Assembly (NCBI GenBank): GCA_003478355.1
Contig: QUFC01000002.1
Coordinates: 169,560 to 233,559, forward strand
DNA: 64,000 bases
DNA from: Lachnospiraceae bacterium AM48-27BH
GTDB taxonomy: Bacteria > Bacillota > Clostridia > Lachnospirales > Lachnospiraceae
Direction of reading: 5' to 3'
In this document: positions 27,739-35,872 of the stretch, piece after piece
How positions within the stretch are numbered: the stretch's first letter is position 1
How the letters are laid out: the number at the start of each line of letters is the position of its first letter
The notes under the pieces: generated by a model
Told to the model about the DNA's origin: nothing
Seen by the model: only the letters and a program-made list of their open reading frames with translations
Database searches by the model: none
Translations under genes and position numbers: made by a program

Positions 27739-29412
27739 TTAATTTGCCATATATACGTCATAAGCTTTCTGCATCATCGCAATGGCATCTTCAATTCCAA
27801 AATCCTTTAACTGCTTCATATAATTATCCCACTCATCTAAAGAAACTGTTCCCGAAATAAACTGAGCTTCCATTTCATCTGATAACGTTGTTACATTATT
27901 CATAATGTCAGCATAACTCTCACTGTCCTCACTGGCAACGCTGGTTGGAGGGAAGAAATGTTTACCCATATCAGTCTTCATCGAAAGCTGCAGCGCCTCT
28001 TTTTGATTATCTGCTTCATAATACTGCTCAATATATGCTGGATCCTGTACACAAATTCCAGAAGTTGATGCTCTGGTATAAGCAGCCAGTGCGTTAGAAA
28101 CAGAAAGCCCGTCTGGATTCTTCATAATCACATCTGTATATACAGGTTTTCCATCCTTCATCTCATATGTTTCACCTTCAATACCAAAGTTACAGCACAG
28201 ATTTCCTTCCTCGCTATACATCCAGTCAAGAAGCCATGCTGCTGCATCTACATTACTACAGCTGGTACTGATTGCTGCGGAAACACCTGATTTATCATAA
28301 ATCTGATTCATTTTTGAGAATTTTGCGTTTTTCCCTTTCTCTGATGTAACAGGAACTGTAGAACGGATTAGTTCCTGTGTAATCTCTGGTTTTGCATCGT
28401 GAAGAATCTGCGTATACTGTCCAAGTCCCTGACCAAATGGCGCATAAGACGCCGCACTCTTTTCTGTCGTGAAATAAGTCTGACTTGATTTTTTATCATC
28501 AACCAGCCAGTCACGGCTGATCAGCCCCTCTTCATACCAGTCATGCAGTTTGGCTATCATTTCTTTTCTGCTGTCTTCAATGAGTCCATGTTTCACTACA
28601 CCATCTTCAACATAGAAATTACCCCAGTTATCAAACCCTGGTGACCAGACATCCTTCATCCATTCACTTCTTGTTACAAATGGAATTTCAAAACCATAAT
28701 CTTTGTAGGCTCTCAGAACATTTTCCCATTCATCAATCGTTTCTGGCAATTCCAAACCAAGCTCATCCAAAACATCCTTTCGAAGAACAAATCCTGAACT
28801 AAACTGTGTAATATTAGGCGATTCCAGACCTCTTAAAAATGGAAAACAATAATACTGACCATCCGAACTTTTGACCATCTTATCAATATCTGGATGTTCT
28901 TTTAAAAGTTTTTTCATGTTCGGAGCTTTCTCTTCAAAAACGTCATTTAAAGAAATAATGACTCCATCTTCAATTGCCGCACCTGGCCCTCCTGCATAGC
29001 TGACCCATTGATGTTCAATAATATCTGGATATTCTCCACTGGCAACCATAATCGAAAACTGCTCTTTCTCCGAACCAACGGTTGGATGGATAAATTCAAT
29101 CTCAATTCCCGTTTTCTCCTGAACATATTTTGCCCATGGAGTATCCCCCAGATTTGGATATGTTGCAGAAACATTAGCATTCAATTTTACCCACCATGTC
29201 AGCTTTGTACCTGCGTATGGTTTGTCATTTTCTTCTCCCGCTGTTGTTTCAGCTACCGCTGCAGTCGTTTCCCCCGACGCTGCCTGCGTAGTCTCCTCTG
29301 CTTTGGTTGTTCCTTCTTTATTTCCAGAAGAACATCCTGCAAGTGACATGGTAGTCATCGCGACTGCCATTGCCGTTGCTGCTACTCGTTTTGCTGCAAA
29401 CCCTTTTCTCAT
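27739..29412 (-). CDS. Extracellular carbohydrate-binding lipoprotein of the ABC importer
   Basis: 557 aa. A lipoprotein signal (MRKGFAAKRVAATAMAV start, lipobox SLAGC) is followed by a Thr/Ala/Glu-rich linker (TTKAEETTQAASGETTAAV) and a class-G (LplA-like) solute-binding fold. It captures oligosaccharides at the outer face of the membrane for the permeases at 18467-20342. Family 1 size for these proteins is about 500-560 aa, so it looks full length. It is the second gene of the operon, 17 bases after the first Gfo/Idh gene. Confidence 0.92.
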   Translation of the reverse strand: MRKGFAAKRVAATAMAVAMTTMSLAGCSSGNKEGTTKAEETTQAASGETTAAVAETTAGEENDKPYAGTKLTWWVKLNANVSATYPNLGDTPWAKYVQEKTGIEIEFIHPTVGSEKEQFSIMVASGEYPDIIEHQWVSYAGGPGAAIEDGVIISLNDVFEEKAPNMKKLLKEHPDIDKMVKSSDGQYYCFPFLRGLESPNITQFSSGFVLRKDVLDELGLELPETIDEWENVLRAYKDYGFEIPFVTRSEWMKDVWSPGFDNWGNFYVEDGVVKHGLIEDSRKEMIAKLHDWYEEGLISRDWLVDDKKSSQTYFTTEKSAASYAPFGQGLGQYTQILHDAKPEITQELIRSTVPVTSEKGKNAKFSKMNQIYDKSGVSAAISTSCSNVDAAAWLLDWMYSEEGNLCCNFGIEGETYEMKDGKPVYTDVIMKNPDGLSVSNALAAYTRASTSGICVQDPAYIEQYYEADNQKEALQLSMKTDMGKHFFPPTSVASEDSESYADIMNNVTTLSDEMEAQFISGTVSLDEWDNYMKQLKDFGIEDAIAMMQKAYDVYMAN

Positions 29413-29429
29413 TTTACCTCTCCTTTTCT

Positions 29430-30593
29430 TTACCAGTCTGCCCCCACCTCAGATGGCATCTGGTTATTTTTGTAACATGTAACATATATCTCTTTCAGAT
29501 TCCGGATCTGGCAGAAGCTGTCACCGTCCTCCTCAACATGTTCTAATTGTTCCTCTGCGATTTGACGAATCGGCAATTTTGCAAGTTCTAAAACCGCCCG
29601 CAAATGCGGAATCGCACACTGCACCGTACAAACTGGTGTTTTCCCATTCATACAACATTCTATGGCATCATATAATTTTTGAAGTCTTTCCCCTTTTGGA
29701 ATATCTCCGTAGGAAATCACGGTTCCATCATTCATCACTGCTGTGTATTCTTTTACCGGTCCATCCCCAAAATCTTTTCCGAAATAAATGGTCCCTTTTT
29801 CAAACTGGTATTCCGCAAACGGGCCTATATTTTTCTCTGCCATATCATGGGTTGTGTAGTAATAGATTGGTGTTCCGTCTTCTATCTCCACACGAACCGC
29901 CGCAGTGTCGAAATTTTCCACGTGACCATTTGCACGATACAGTTCCCCAGATACCTTTTTCAAATCCGCCGCCGTCTCTAATGTCTGACCCAGCAAAAAT
30001 GTCATGACCTGGAATTGATGGGCGCTGGCGTTATTGAACGGGCTGTCATTAACCGTTTTCCCGCCTGCTGTAATCCGTCCAGCCCAGTTATTTCTATGGT
30101 AGTAGTTTTCCCCTCTCCGGACTGCCTGCAACCCTTTCATTAAAATTGGTCTGCCATACTTTCCATCTAAGATATCCTGCTTTAGCGCCAGAACATCTCT
30201 TTCATAATTCATCTGATAACCGACTGCCGTAAACTTTCCAGTTTCTTTCTGAACCCTTATTAAATCTTCTGCATCCTCCAACGTTGTGCACACCGGTTTT
30301 TCCAACAAAACATCAGAGCCATGCTCCATACAATATTTTGCCTGGGAATAATGTAAGTGCATCGGTGTGGCAATCACTGCCAGATCTGCTTCGTGTTCTT
30401 GATAGAAATCTTCTATATTCTGATATAGTGAAATGTTCTTTTCATTTATAATTGGAAATCGTTTCTCAATCCCTGGCATCACTTCACAGATTCCTTCGAT
30501 TTTCGCGTTTGTGACATTTTTTTCCGTTAATTCTTTCATATAATTGGCTCCATATCCGCCAATTGCAATTAGTAAAATCTTAACTATTTCCAT
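29430..30593 (-). CDS. Gfo/Idh/MocA family oxidoreductase, first gene of the carbohydrate operon
   Basis: About 387 aa from ATG at 30593, which has GGGAG about 9 bases upstream; the longer frame to 30644 overlaps the promoter -10. The Rossmann segment is slightly altered (LLIAIGGYGANYM), the catalytic LEKPVCT motif is present, and the conserved later motif is NNASAHQFQVMTFLLG. It is more divergent from the other two operon Gfo/Idh proteins than they are from each other. Being the promoter-proximal gene ahead of the binding protein, it may act on the major imported sugar. Confidence 0.84.
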   Translation of the reverse strand: MEIVKILLIAIGGYGANYMKELTEKNVTNAKIEGICEVMPGIEKRFPIINEKNISLYQNIEDFYQEHEADLAVIATPMHLHYSQAKYCMEHGSDVLLEKPVCTTLEDAEDLIRVQKETGKFTAVGYQMNYERDVLALKQDILDGKYGRPILMKGLQAVRRGENYYHRNNWAGRITAGGKTVNDSPFNNASAHQFQVMTFLLGQTLETAADLKKVSGELYRANGHVENFDTAAVRVEIEDGTPIYYYTTHDMAEKNIGPFAEYQFEKGTIYFGKDFGDGPVKEYTAVMNDGTVISYGDIPKGERLQKLYDAIECCMNGKTPVCTVQCAIPHLRAVLELAKLPIRQIAEEQLEHVEEDGDSFCQIRNLKEIYVTCYKNNQMPSEVGADW

Positions 30594-30648
30594 TATTTTC
30601 ATCTCCCATTTGTGCATATACTGTATTTTTCTCATCAAGTGCAATTAA

Positions 30649-30704
30649 ATACTATCACTTTCTACTGTGGATTGTAAATTGACAGTATCTTTTTTTAGTG
30701 TCAA
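30649..30704 (-). promoter_or_regulatory. Promoter of the carbohydrate operon with an upstream inverted repeat
   Basis: Minus strand: TTTACA (30673-30678), an 18-base spacer and TAGTAT (30649-30654). Immediately upstream of the -35, 30679-30704 is an inverted repeat TTGACA-N14-TGTCAA. A weak -35 with an adjoining upstream dyad suits an activator, plausibly the sensor-AraC protein encoded in the operon. Confidence 0.6.
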
Positions 30705-30857
30705 TTTTTTCTTAATCCCCATTTCTTTGTTTTACTAAAATGCCTGGATATTTTTGTCACTAAAAACCATTTTCGGGTATAGTATTCCATTCAAAACCAC
30801 CATGTTCATTCCTAATTACTTTTCGAACAATTAGCAATGTGTCTCGTCAAGTATATA

Positions 30858-30903
30858 AAAAAAGCACAAGAAGCCATTCGATGGTCACTTCTTGTGCTTT
30901 TTC
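30858..30903. terminator. Intrinsic terminator of the sugar isomerase operon
   Basis: Stem GCACAAGAAG / CTTCTTGTGC with a smaller CCAT/ATGG pair in the loop, flanked by A-run and T-run. It is strong in the minus direction just after the isomerase stop at 30937. Confidence 0.9.
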
Positions 30904-30936
30904 TATTCTTTTAACTTTTTATAAAACTGTCATTTT

Positions 30937-32415
30937 CTATGCAAATGGATTCTCAGACGGATACAGCATTCCCTTCGGCTGGTTAAATCCAACCTCTTCC
31001 ACATCTAAGTACTTAAATATCTCAAATAATGCTTTTCCATAATGTCCGAATGCCACTGCGCCATGATGTGGGAAGTTCTTCTCGATCAGGACATGGCGGT
31101 AAAATCTGCCCATCTCCGGGATAGCAAAGATACCGACTCCACCGAAGGAACGGGTTGCCACCGGAAGAACCTCACCCTGGGCTACATAAGCTCTCAGATG
31201 GTTATCTGCGGTGCTCTGTAAACGGTAGAACGTGATATCGCCTGGAACCAGATCGCCCTCCAGAGTTCCCTGTGTTACTTCTTCCGGAAGTGTTCTTGCC
31301 ATGATCATCTGATACTTCATAGAGCAGGAGGTCAGTTTCTTGGAACAGGTATTACCACAATGGAAGCCCATAAAGGTATCTTTCTGGGTATATGGGAACT
31401 TACCCTGGATATCCTGCTCGTAGAGATCTTTTGGAACGGTATTGTTAATATCAAGCAATGTCACTGCGTCCTGGCTGACACATGCGCCGATAAACTCGCT
31501 TAATGCTCCGTAAATATCGACCTCGCAGGATACTGGGATTCCTCTTCCGGTGAGACGGCTGTTGACATAGCATGGAACAAAACCAAACTGAGTCTGGAAT
31601 GCTGGCCAGCACTTTCCGGCAATCGCCACGTATTTGCGGTAGCCCTTATGTGCCTCGATCCAGTCTAATAAGGTCAGCTCATACTGAGCCAGCTTTGGAA
31701 GTACCTCTGGCTTCTGATTGCCTGCGCCAAGCTCTGCTTCCATGTCTTTTACCACATCCGGAATTCTTGGATCTCCATCGTGTTTATGGAATGCCTCAAA
31801 CAGATCCAGTTCGGAGTTCTCTTCAATCTCCACGCCCATGTTATAAAGCTGCTTGATCGGTGCGTTGCATGCTAAAAAGTTCAATGGTCTTGGACCAAAG
31901 CTGATGATCTTTAACTGAGACAGTCCCACCAATGCTCTGGCGATCGGCAGAAACTCTTCGATCATGTCTGCACATTCTTCTGCAGTTCCCACTGGATATT
32001 CCGGGATATAAGCCTTGATATTGCGGAGCTTTAAGTTGTAGCTGGCATTTAACATACCACAGTACGCATCGCCTCTGCCCTGTACCAGATCATTCATGCT
32101 CTCCTCTGCTGCCGCAATGAACATCTTCGGACCGTCAAAGTGTTTTGCGAGCAATGTCTCAGAGATCTCCGGACCAAAGTTGCCCAGATAAACCACCAAT
32201 GCATCACAGCCAGCGGCTTTCACGTCCTCCAATGCCTGTACCATATGGATCTCACTCTCGACGATACAGATCGGACACTCGTAAATATTGTCCGGATCAT
32301 ATTTGGCCTTATACGCTTCAATCAATGCTTTTCTGCGGTTTACAGACAGGGACTCCGGGAAACAGTCTCTGCTGACTGCCACAATACCTACTTTTACTTT
32401 TGGCAAATTGTTCAT
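30937..32415 (-). CDS. L-fucose/L-arabinose isomerase-like protein
   Basis: 492 aa, COG2407-type sugar isomerase fold. The pattern VGIVAVSRDCFPESL, LVVYLGNFGPE, a central domain with AGKCWPAFQTQFGFVPCYVNS, and a C-terminal FHCGNTCSKKL are shared with proteins annotated as L-fucose isomerase. It would convert an aldose to a ketose in the cytoplasm. It lies 28 bases after the DUF4867 gene and downstream of a xylulokinase-like gene, so an aldose-ketose-ketose phosphate route is likely. No aldolase or epimerase is in the module. The true sugar is uncertain. Confidence 0.82.
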   Translation of the reverse strand: MNNLPKVKVGIVAVSRDCFPESLSVNRRKALIEAYKAKYDPDNIYECPICIVESEIHMVQALEDVKAAGCDALVVYLGNFGPEISETLLAKHFDGPKMFIAAAEESMNDLVQGRGDAYCGMLNASYNLKLRNIKAYIPEYPVGTAEECADMIEEFLPIARALVGLSQLKIISFGPRPLNFLACNAPIKQLYNMGVEIEENSELDLFEAFHKHDGDPRIPDVVKDMEAELGAGNQKPEVLPKLAQYELTLLDWIEAHKGYRKYVAIAGKCWPAFQTQFGFVPCYVNSRLTGRGIPVSCEVDIYGALSEFIGACVSQDAVTLLDINNTVPKDLYEQDIQGKFPYTQKDTFMGFHCGNTCSKKLTSCSMKYQMIMARTLPEEVTQGTLEGDLVPGDITFYRLQSTADNHLRAYVAQGEVLPVATRSFGGVGIFAIPEMGRFYRHVLIEKNFPHHGAVAFGHYGKALFEIFKYLDVEEVGFNQPKGMLYPSENPFA

Positions 32416-32443
32416 GATGATGTCCTCCTAAATTATGTTAATG

Positions 32444-33061
32444 TTAAATAGTAATATTTTCTCCTTTTAATCCGATCCATGCGTTTTCTGGCAGTTCCCC
32501 TTCTGCATGACCGATCAGCCATTTATTTTTCGCAAATAACAGACGATCTTCTGGGTCAATGACAGTCACCGGTTCCATATCGGTATTGGTGTCCTTTGGC
32601 AGAATTACCACACAACGGAAGCCCCCATCTTCCACATGACACGGTGCGTAGTGAAGTGTGGTTGCGTAAACTTCAATCACCGTTCCCCTGGGTACCAGAA
32701 ATGCCTCCACTTTAGAGGTGTCATAAGTCCAGTCGGCTTCGATATCCTGTTGTTTTCCAATCAGCAGGACCAGATCTGTCACTGCAATGTTGATCTCGGA
32801 ATTTCGGTGATACTCCAGGGCATTTAACTTCCGATTATGTCCGTTGCAGTAGCCAACCTGGATCGGAAGCTGGCCATACAGGTTCTTCTCCATCTTCTGG
32901 CACACCTCCAGCTGCTCCAATTCCGGCACAGACGCCACATAGATCACCTCTTCTGGAATCGGTGTCTGTTCCATGGCTTTTAACAGTTCCCCGCAGTCAT
33001 AGCCTGTGATCACTTTTCCGTAGGGTTTAAAAGCCGGATCGGTTACTTTTTTGATCTCCAT
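32444..33061 (-). CDS. DUF4867 family cupin-like protein
   Basis: About 205 aa from ATG at 33061, chosen because GGAGG lies 9 bases upstream. The fold reads as a cupin: NALEYHRNSEINIA, VEAFLVPRGTVIEVYATTLHYAPCHV, with His and Glu residues placed as in a metal-binding beta-barrel. Genes of this family are regularly found beside fucose-isomerase-like and kinase genes, as here. It may handle a sugar lactone or act as a mutarotase-like or dehydratase step; this is inference. It is separated from xylB by a 177-base multi-hairpin element. Confidence 0.78.
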   Translation of the reverse strand: MEIKKVTDPAFKPYGKVITGYDCGELLKAMEQTPIPEEVIYVASVPELEQLEVCQKMEKNLYGQLPIQVGYCNGHNRKLNALEYHRNSEINIAVTDLVLLIGKQQDIEADWTYDTSKVEAFLVPRGTVIEVYATTLHYAPCHVEDGGFRCVVILPKDTNTDMEPVTVIDPEDRLLFAKNKWLIGHAEGELPENAWIGLKGENITI

Positions 33062-33088
33062 GTCGTTATTCCTCCAATCTTCTACATT

Positions 33089-33265
33089 CAAGAATGCCTC
33101 GGCATTCTTGCTGCGAGATGCGCGTCATGCAAAGCATGACATATTTCTTTTGCGCATCTCTGCAATCCTGCCGGAGGCTATATCAGATGGGGGATTGACT
33201 CCCACCACTGATACTAATTTGCTCCTTGCCACTTGAAGAGGTGGGAGTCATCTCACATCTGATAT
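33089..33265. repeat. Multi-hairpin intergenic element (IS200/IS605-end-like or REP-like)
   Basis: Three stacked palindromes in 177 bases. 33089-33110: a 10-base stem CAAGAATGCC with a TC loop. 33115-33160: arms GAGATGCGC / GCGCATCTC enclosing GTCATGC-AAA-GCATGAC. 33180-33265: arms ATATCAGATG / CATCTGATAT enclosing GACTCCCACC / GGTGGGAGTC. It lies wholly between xylB and the DUF4867 gene. The GACTCCCACC arm resembles the ends of IS200/IS605-type elements. No ORF. Confidence 0.75.
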
Positions 33266-33267
33266 AT

Positions 33268-34791
33268 TTATAACTGGGCAAGCAGTTTATAACTATCCTT
33301 TAAATCTGTATACAGCTTCTGATAAAGCTTATGATACTTCTCGTAAAGCGCTCCATCTTCTGCTGATGGCTGGCTTACCCGGTCTTCGCGGATCAGACGG
33401 TCACAGGCTGATTCCACACTCTCATAGATTCCACAGCCTACGCCTGCTAAGATCGCTACGCCAAGAGCCGGACCCTCGGACTGATAAACCGTCTTTACCT
33501 GACACTGATACAAATCGGAAAGCATCTGCCGCCAGATCGGGCTCTTGCCTCCTCCGCCACAAGCCATCATCTGATCTACATCCACGCCCATCTCTTTTAA
33601 GATCTCATTGCAATCCGCCAGGGAATAAGATACACCTTCCATTACCGCCCGCAGCAGATGTGCCTTTGTATGAATCGCGGAAAGGCCAAAGAATACGCCC
33701 CTGCAGTCCGGATCCAGATGCGGCGTCCGCTCGCCCATCAGATACGGAAGATAAAGTAAGCGGTCGCTTCCCACAGGAATCTTCTCAATATCCCGGTTGA
33801 TCAGATCGTAGACATCGACTCCCTGTTTCTTCGCTTCTGCCACATAATCCTGACAAAACTGGTCTTTGAACCATTTTAACGATAATCCAGCGCCCTGTGT
33901 CACGCCCATCACATGCCAGGCACCTGGAACGGCACAGCAGCAGGTATGGACTCTTCCCTTCGGATCAATGGTCACTTTGCTGCTGTGGGCAAAGACTACA
34001 CCGGATGTTCCAATAGTAGTAAAAGCACTTCCATCTCTTACCACACCGGTTCCAACTGCAGCCGCTGCGTTATCTCCCGCGCCGCCGACCACTTTCACCT
34101 CTGTACTCAGGCCTGTCTGCTCTGCAATCTCCGGAAGCAGGGTTCCCGTCACCTGACAGGACTCATAAACCGTTCCCAGCCATTCCTTCGGAATCTCCAG
34201 TTTTTCTAAAACTTCGTCTGACCAGCAGCGTCCCGGAACATCCAACAGCTGCATACCGCTGGCATCGGACACTTCCGTTGCAAATACACCGGTCAATATG
34301 TAACGGATATAGTCTTTCGGAAGTAAGATATGACGGCATCTGGCGTAAATCTCCGGTTCATGCTTTCTGACCCAGAGGATCTTTGCTGCTGTCCAGCCAG
34401 TTAACGGCGGATTCGCTGTGATCTGGATCCACCGTTCCCTCGGCATGATCCGCAGCATATCTTCTACCTCTTCCCCGGTTCTCTGGTCGCACCAGATAAT
34501 GGAGGGGCGAAGCACTTCTCCCTGTTCATCCAGCATCACCAGTCCATGCATCTGCCCGGAAATACCGATTCCCTTTACTTCTTCCGCAGGAACACCGGAC
34601 AACTCCATCACTTCTTTTAAGGTTTTTAAAACCGCGTCACGCCAGTCCTCTGCTTTCTGCTCTGCCCAGCCATTCTCCGGCTGGTACAGCGGATATTCAC
34701 AGGATACAGATCCTTTGATCTGGCCATTCTCATCAAAAAGAACCGTTTTTGTCGCTGACGTCCCCACATCAATACCAATCAGATAGTTCAT
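33268..34791 (-). CDS. xylB: Xylulokinase (FGGY family carbohydrate kinase)
   Basis: About 507 aa. N-terminal IGIDVGTSATKTVL phosphate loop, GISGQMHGLVMLD and WCDQRT motifs of xylulokinases, catalytic Asp region GGAGDNAAAAVGTG, and C-terminal ACGGGGKSPIWRQMLSDL. ATG at 34791 has GGGGGA upstream; the longer frame is unsupported. It phosphorylates D-xylulose or a similar ketose with ATP, and is the first gene of the kinase-DUF4867-isomerase unit. A neighbouring AraC gene is its likely regulator. Confidence 0.9.
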   Translation of the reverse strand: MNYLIGIDVGTSATKTVLFDENGQIKGSVSCEYPLYQPENGWAEQKAEDWRDAVLKTLKEVMELSGVPAEEVKGIGISGQMHGLVMLDEQGEVLRPSIIWCDQRTGEEVEDMLRIMPRERWIQITANPPLTGWTAAKILWVRKHEPEIYARCRHILLPKDYIRYILTGVFATEVSDASGMQLLDVPGRCWSDEVLEKLEIPKEWLGTVYESCQVTGTLLPEIAEQTGLSTEVKVVGGAGDNAAAAVGTGVVRDGSAFTTIGTSGVVFAHSSKVTIDPKGRVHTCCCAVPGAWHVMGVTQGAGLSLKWFKDQFCQDYVAEAKKQGVDVYDLINRDIEKIPVGSDRLLYLPYLMGERTPHLDPDCRGVFFGLSAIHTKAHLLRAVMEGVSYSLADCNEILKEMGVDVDQMMACGGGGKSPIWRQMLSDLYQCQVKTVYQSEGPALGVAILAGVGCGIYESVESACDRLIREDRVSQPSAEDGALYEKYHKLYQKLYTDLKDSYKLLAQL

Positions 34792-34837
34792 GCAAATTCC
34801 CCCATTTGTAACCATTCGGTACTTTTCTGTTTTTGGC

Positions 34838-34900
34838 GGGTCCCAAGGTCAAAAATTCTCCTGCAAGCAAGCTTGCGTCGAACTTCTGACCTTTTGACCC
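34838..34900. repeat. Nested intergenic palindrome
   Basis: A 63-base imperfect palindrome: outer arms GGGTC / GACCC, middle arms AAGGTCA / TGACCTT, inner GCAAGC-AA-GCTTGC. It lies upstream of xylB and is distinct from the AraC terminator next to it. It has the form of a repetitive extragenic palindrome. Confidence 0.7.
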
Positions 34901-34924
34901 TGGTATCATCATATCATTTTTTGA

Positions 34925-34962
34925 GAAAAAAAACGTGCTATTAGTTGTCCAACCAATAGCAC
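34925..34962 (-). terminator. Intrinsic terminator of the AraC gene
   Basis: On the minus strand GTGCTATT-N12-AATAGCAC is followed by G and eight T, directly after the AraC stop. Confidence 0.92.
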
Positions 34963-34975
34963 TTTCTTGCACTTT

Positions 34976-35869
34976 TTATGAATTTTTGAGTTCTTTCTGT
35001 TTGCGATAAAAACTTGGCAGACAGTGATACCGTTTGCGAAAAGCTTTCGCAAATGCCCGGCTGTCTGCAAAACCATGAGACATGGCAATATCTCCAATCT
35101 CATGATCTGTCTCCAAAAGTTCACGCACCGCCCCATTGACCCGGAGATCTGTCAGATAAGTCCGGTAATTCACCTGAATATACCGGGCAAAAATCCGGGA
35201 CAAATACGTGGAAGAAAATCCAAAACGGCTGGCTACATCCTCTAAAGAAATTTCTTCCCGGTAGTGTTCTCTCATATAACTGGTGACCCCAGATAATTTA
35301 TCCAGGTGTTTTTTCTTGAGCATGGCTGCTTCTGACAGGTTCTCTTCCCGAAAGCTTGTCAGAAGCAGATACAACAGCTCATAGAACTGGCTCCGCACCT
35401 TTAATTCATAGCCATATTTCTTCGCATCATAGGTGGCATACATCTGCTCTACCAACGCAGCCAGCTCCCGGTTTTTCTCCTGGCTCTGAGGTATAAAACT
35501 GATATATGGCGTTTCGCGGTGATACAACTGGAATGTCTCCACCGGGATCTGAAGCACGATGGTGTTATTGGAATACGGACAGTCAATGGAATGGACCTGA
35601 TTGGAATTGACGATCACAAACTGATGTTCTTTCAGGGAAAAATAGTGGGAATCAATGTAAAAATCAATGGTTCCCTCGGTCACCAGAAAGATCTCCACCG
35701 ACTGATGCCAGTGGGTGGAAACCTTATAGTTACCGTCTTTTCCTTCAAATATAAACATTTTAAATGGAAGATCCTCATTGGGGATCACCACCTCATGGCG
35801 GAATTCCATGGTATCACGGTTGTCTGTTTTTCTTACTCCATCCTCTGTGTTGTTACTCATCTTTTTCAT
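34976..35869 (-). CDS. AraC family transcriptional regulator with cupin sensor
   Basis: 297 aa. A cupin domain (HWHQSVEIFLVTEGTIDFYI near residues 57-76) is followed by a C-terminal two-HTH domain (ISLEDVASRFGFSSTYLSRI and IGDIAMSHGFADSRAFAKAF). It lies 3 bases after the SNF2 helicase stop, suggesting co-transcription, but has its own terminator before the xylB unit. It most likely senses a sugar and controls xylB-DUF4867-isomerase. The start at 35869 has only a modest ribosome site; ATG at 35860 is possible. Confidence 0.87.
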   Translation of the reverse strand: MKKMSNNTEDGVRKTDNRDTMEFRHEVVIPNEDLPFKMFIFEGKDGNYKVSTHWHQSVEIFLVTEGTIDFYIDSHYFSLKEHQFVIVNSNQVHSIDCPYSNNTIVLQIPVETFQLYHRETPYISFIPQSQEKNRELAALVEQMYATYDAKKYGYELKVRSQFYELLYLLLTSFREENLSEAAMLKKKHLDKLSGVTSYMREHYREEISLEDVASRFGFSSTYLSRIFARYIQVNYRTYLTDLRVNGAVRELLETDHEIGDIAMSHGFADSRAFAKAFRKRYHCLPSFYRKQKELKNS

Positions 35870-35872
35870 ACC

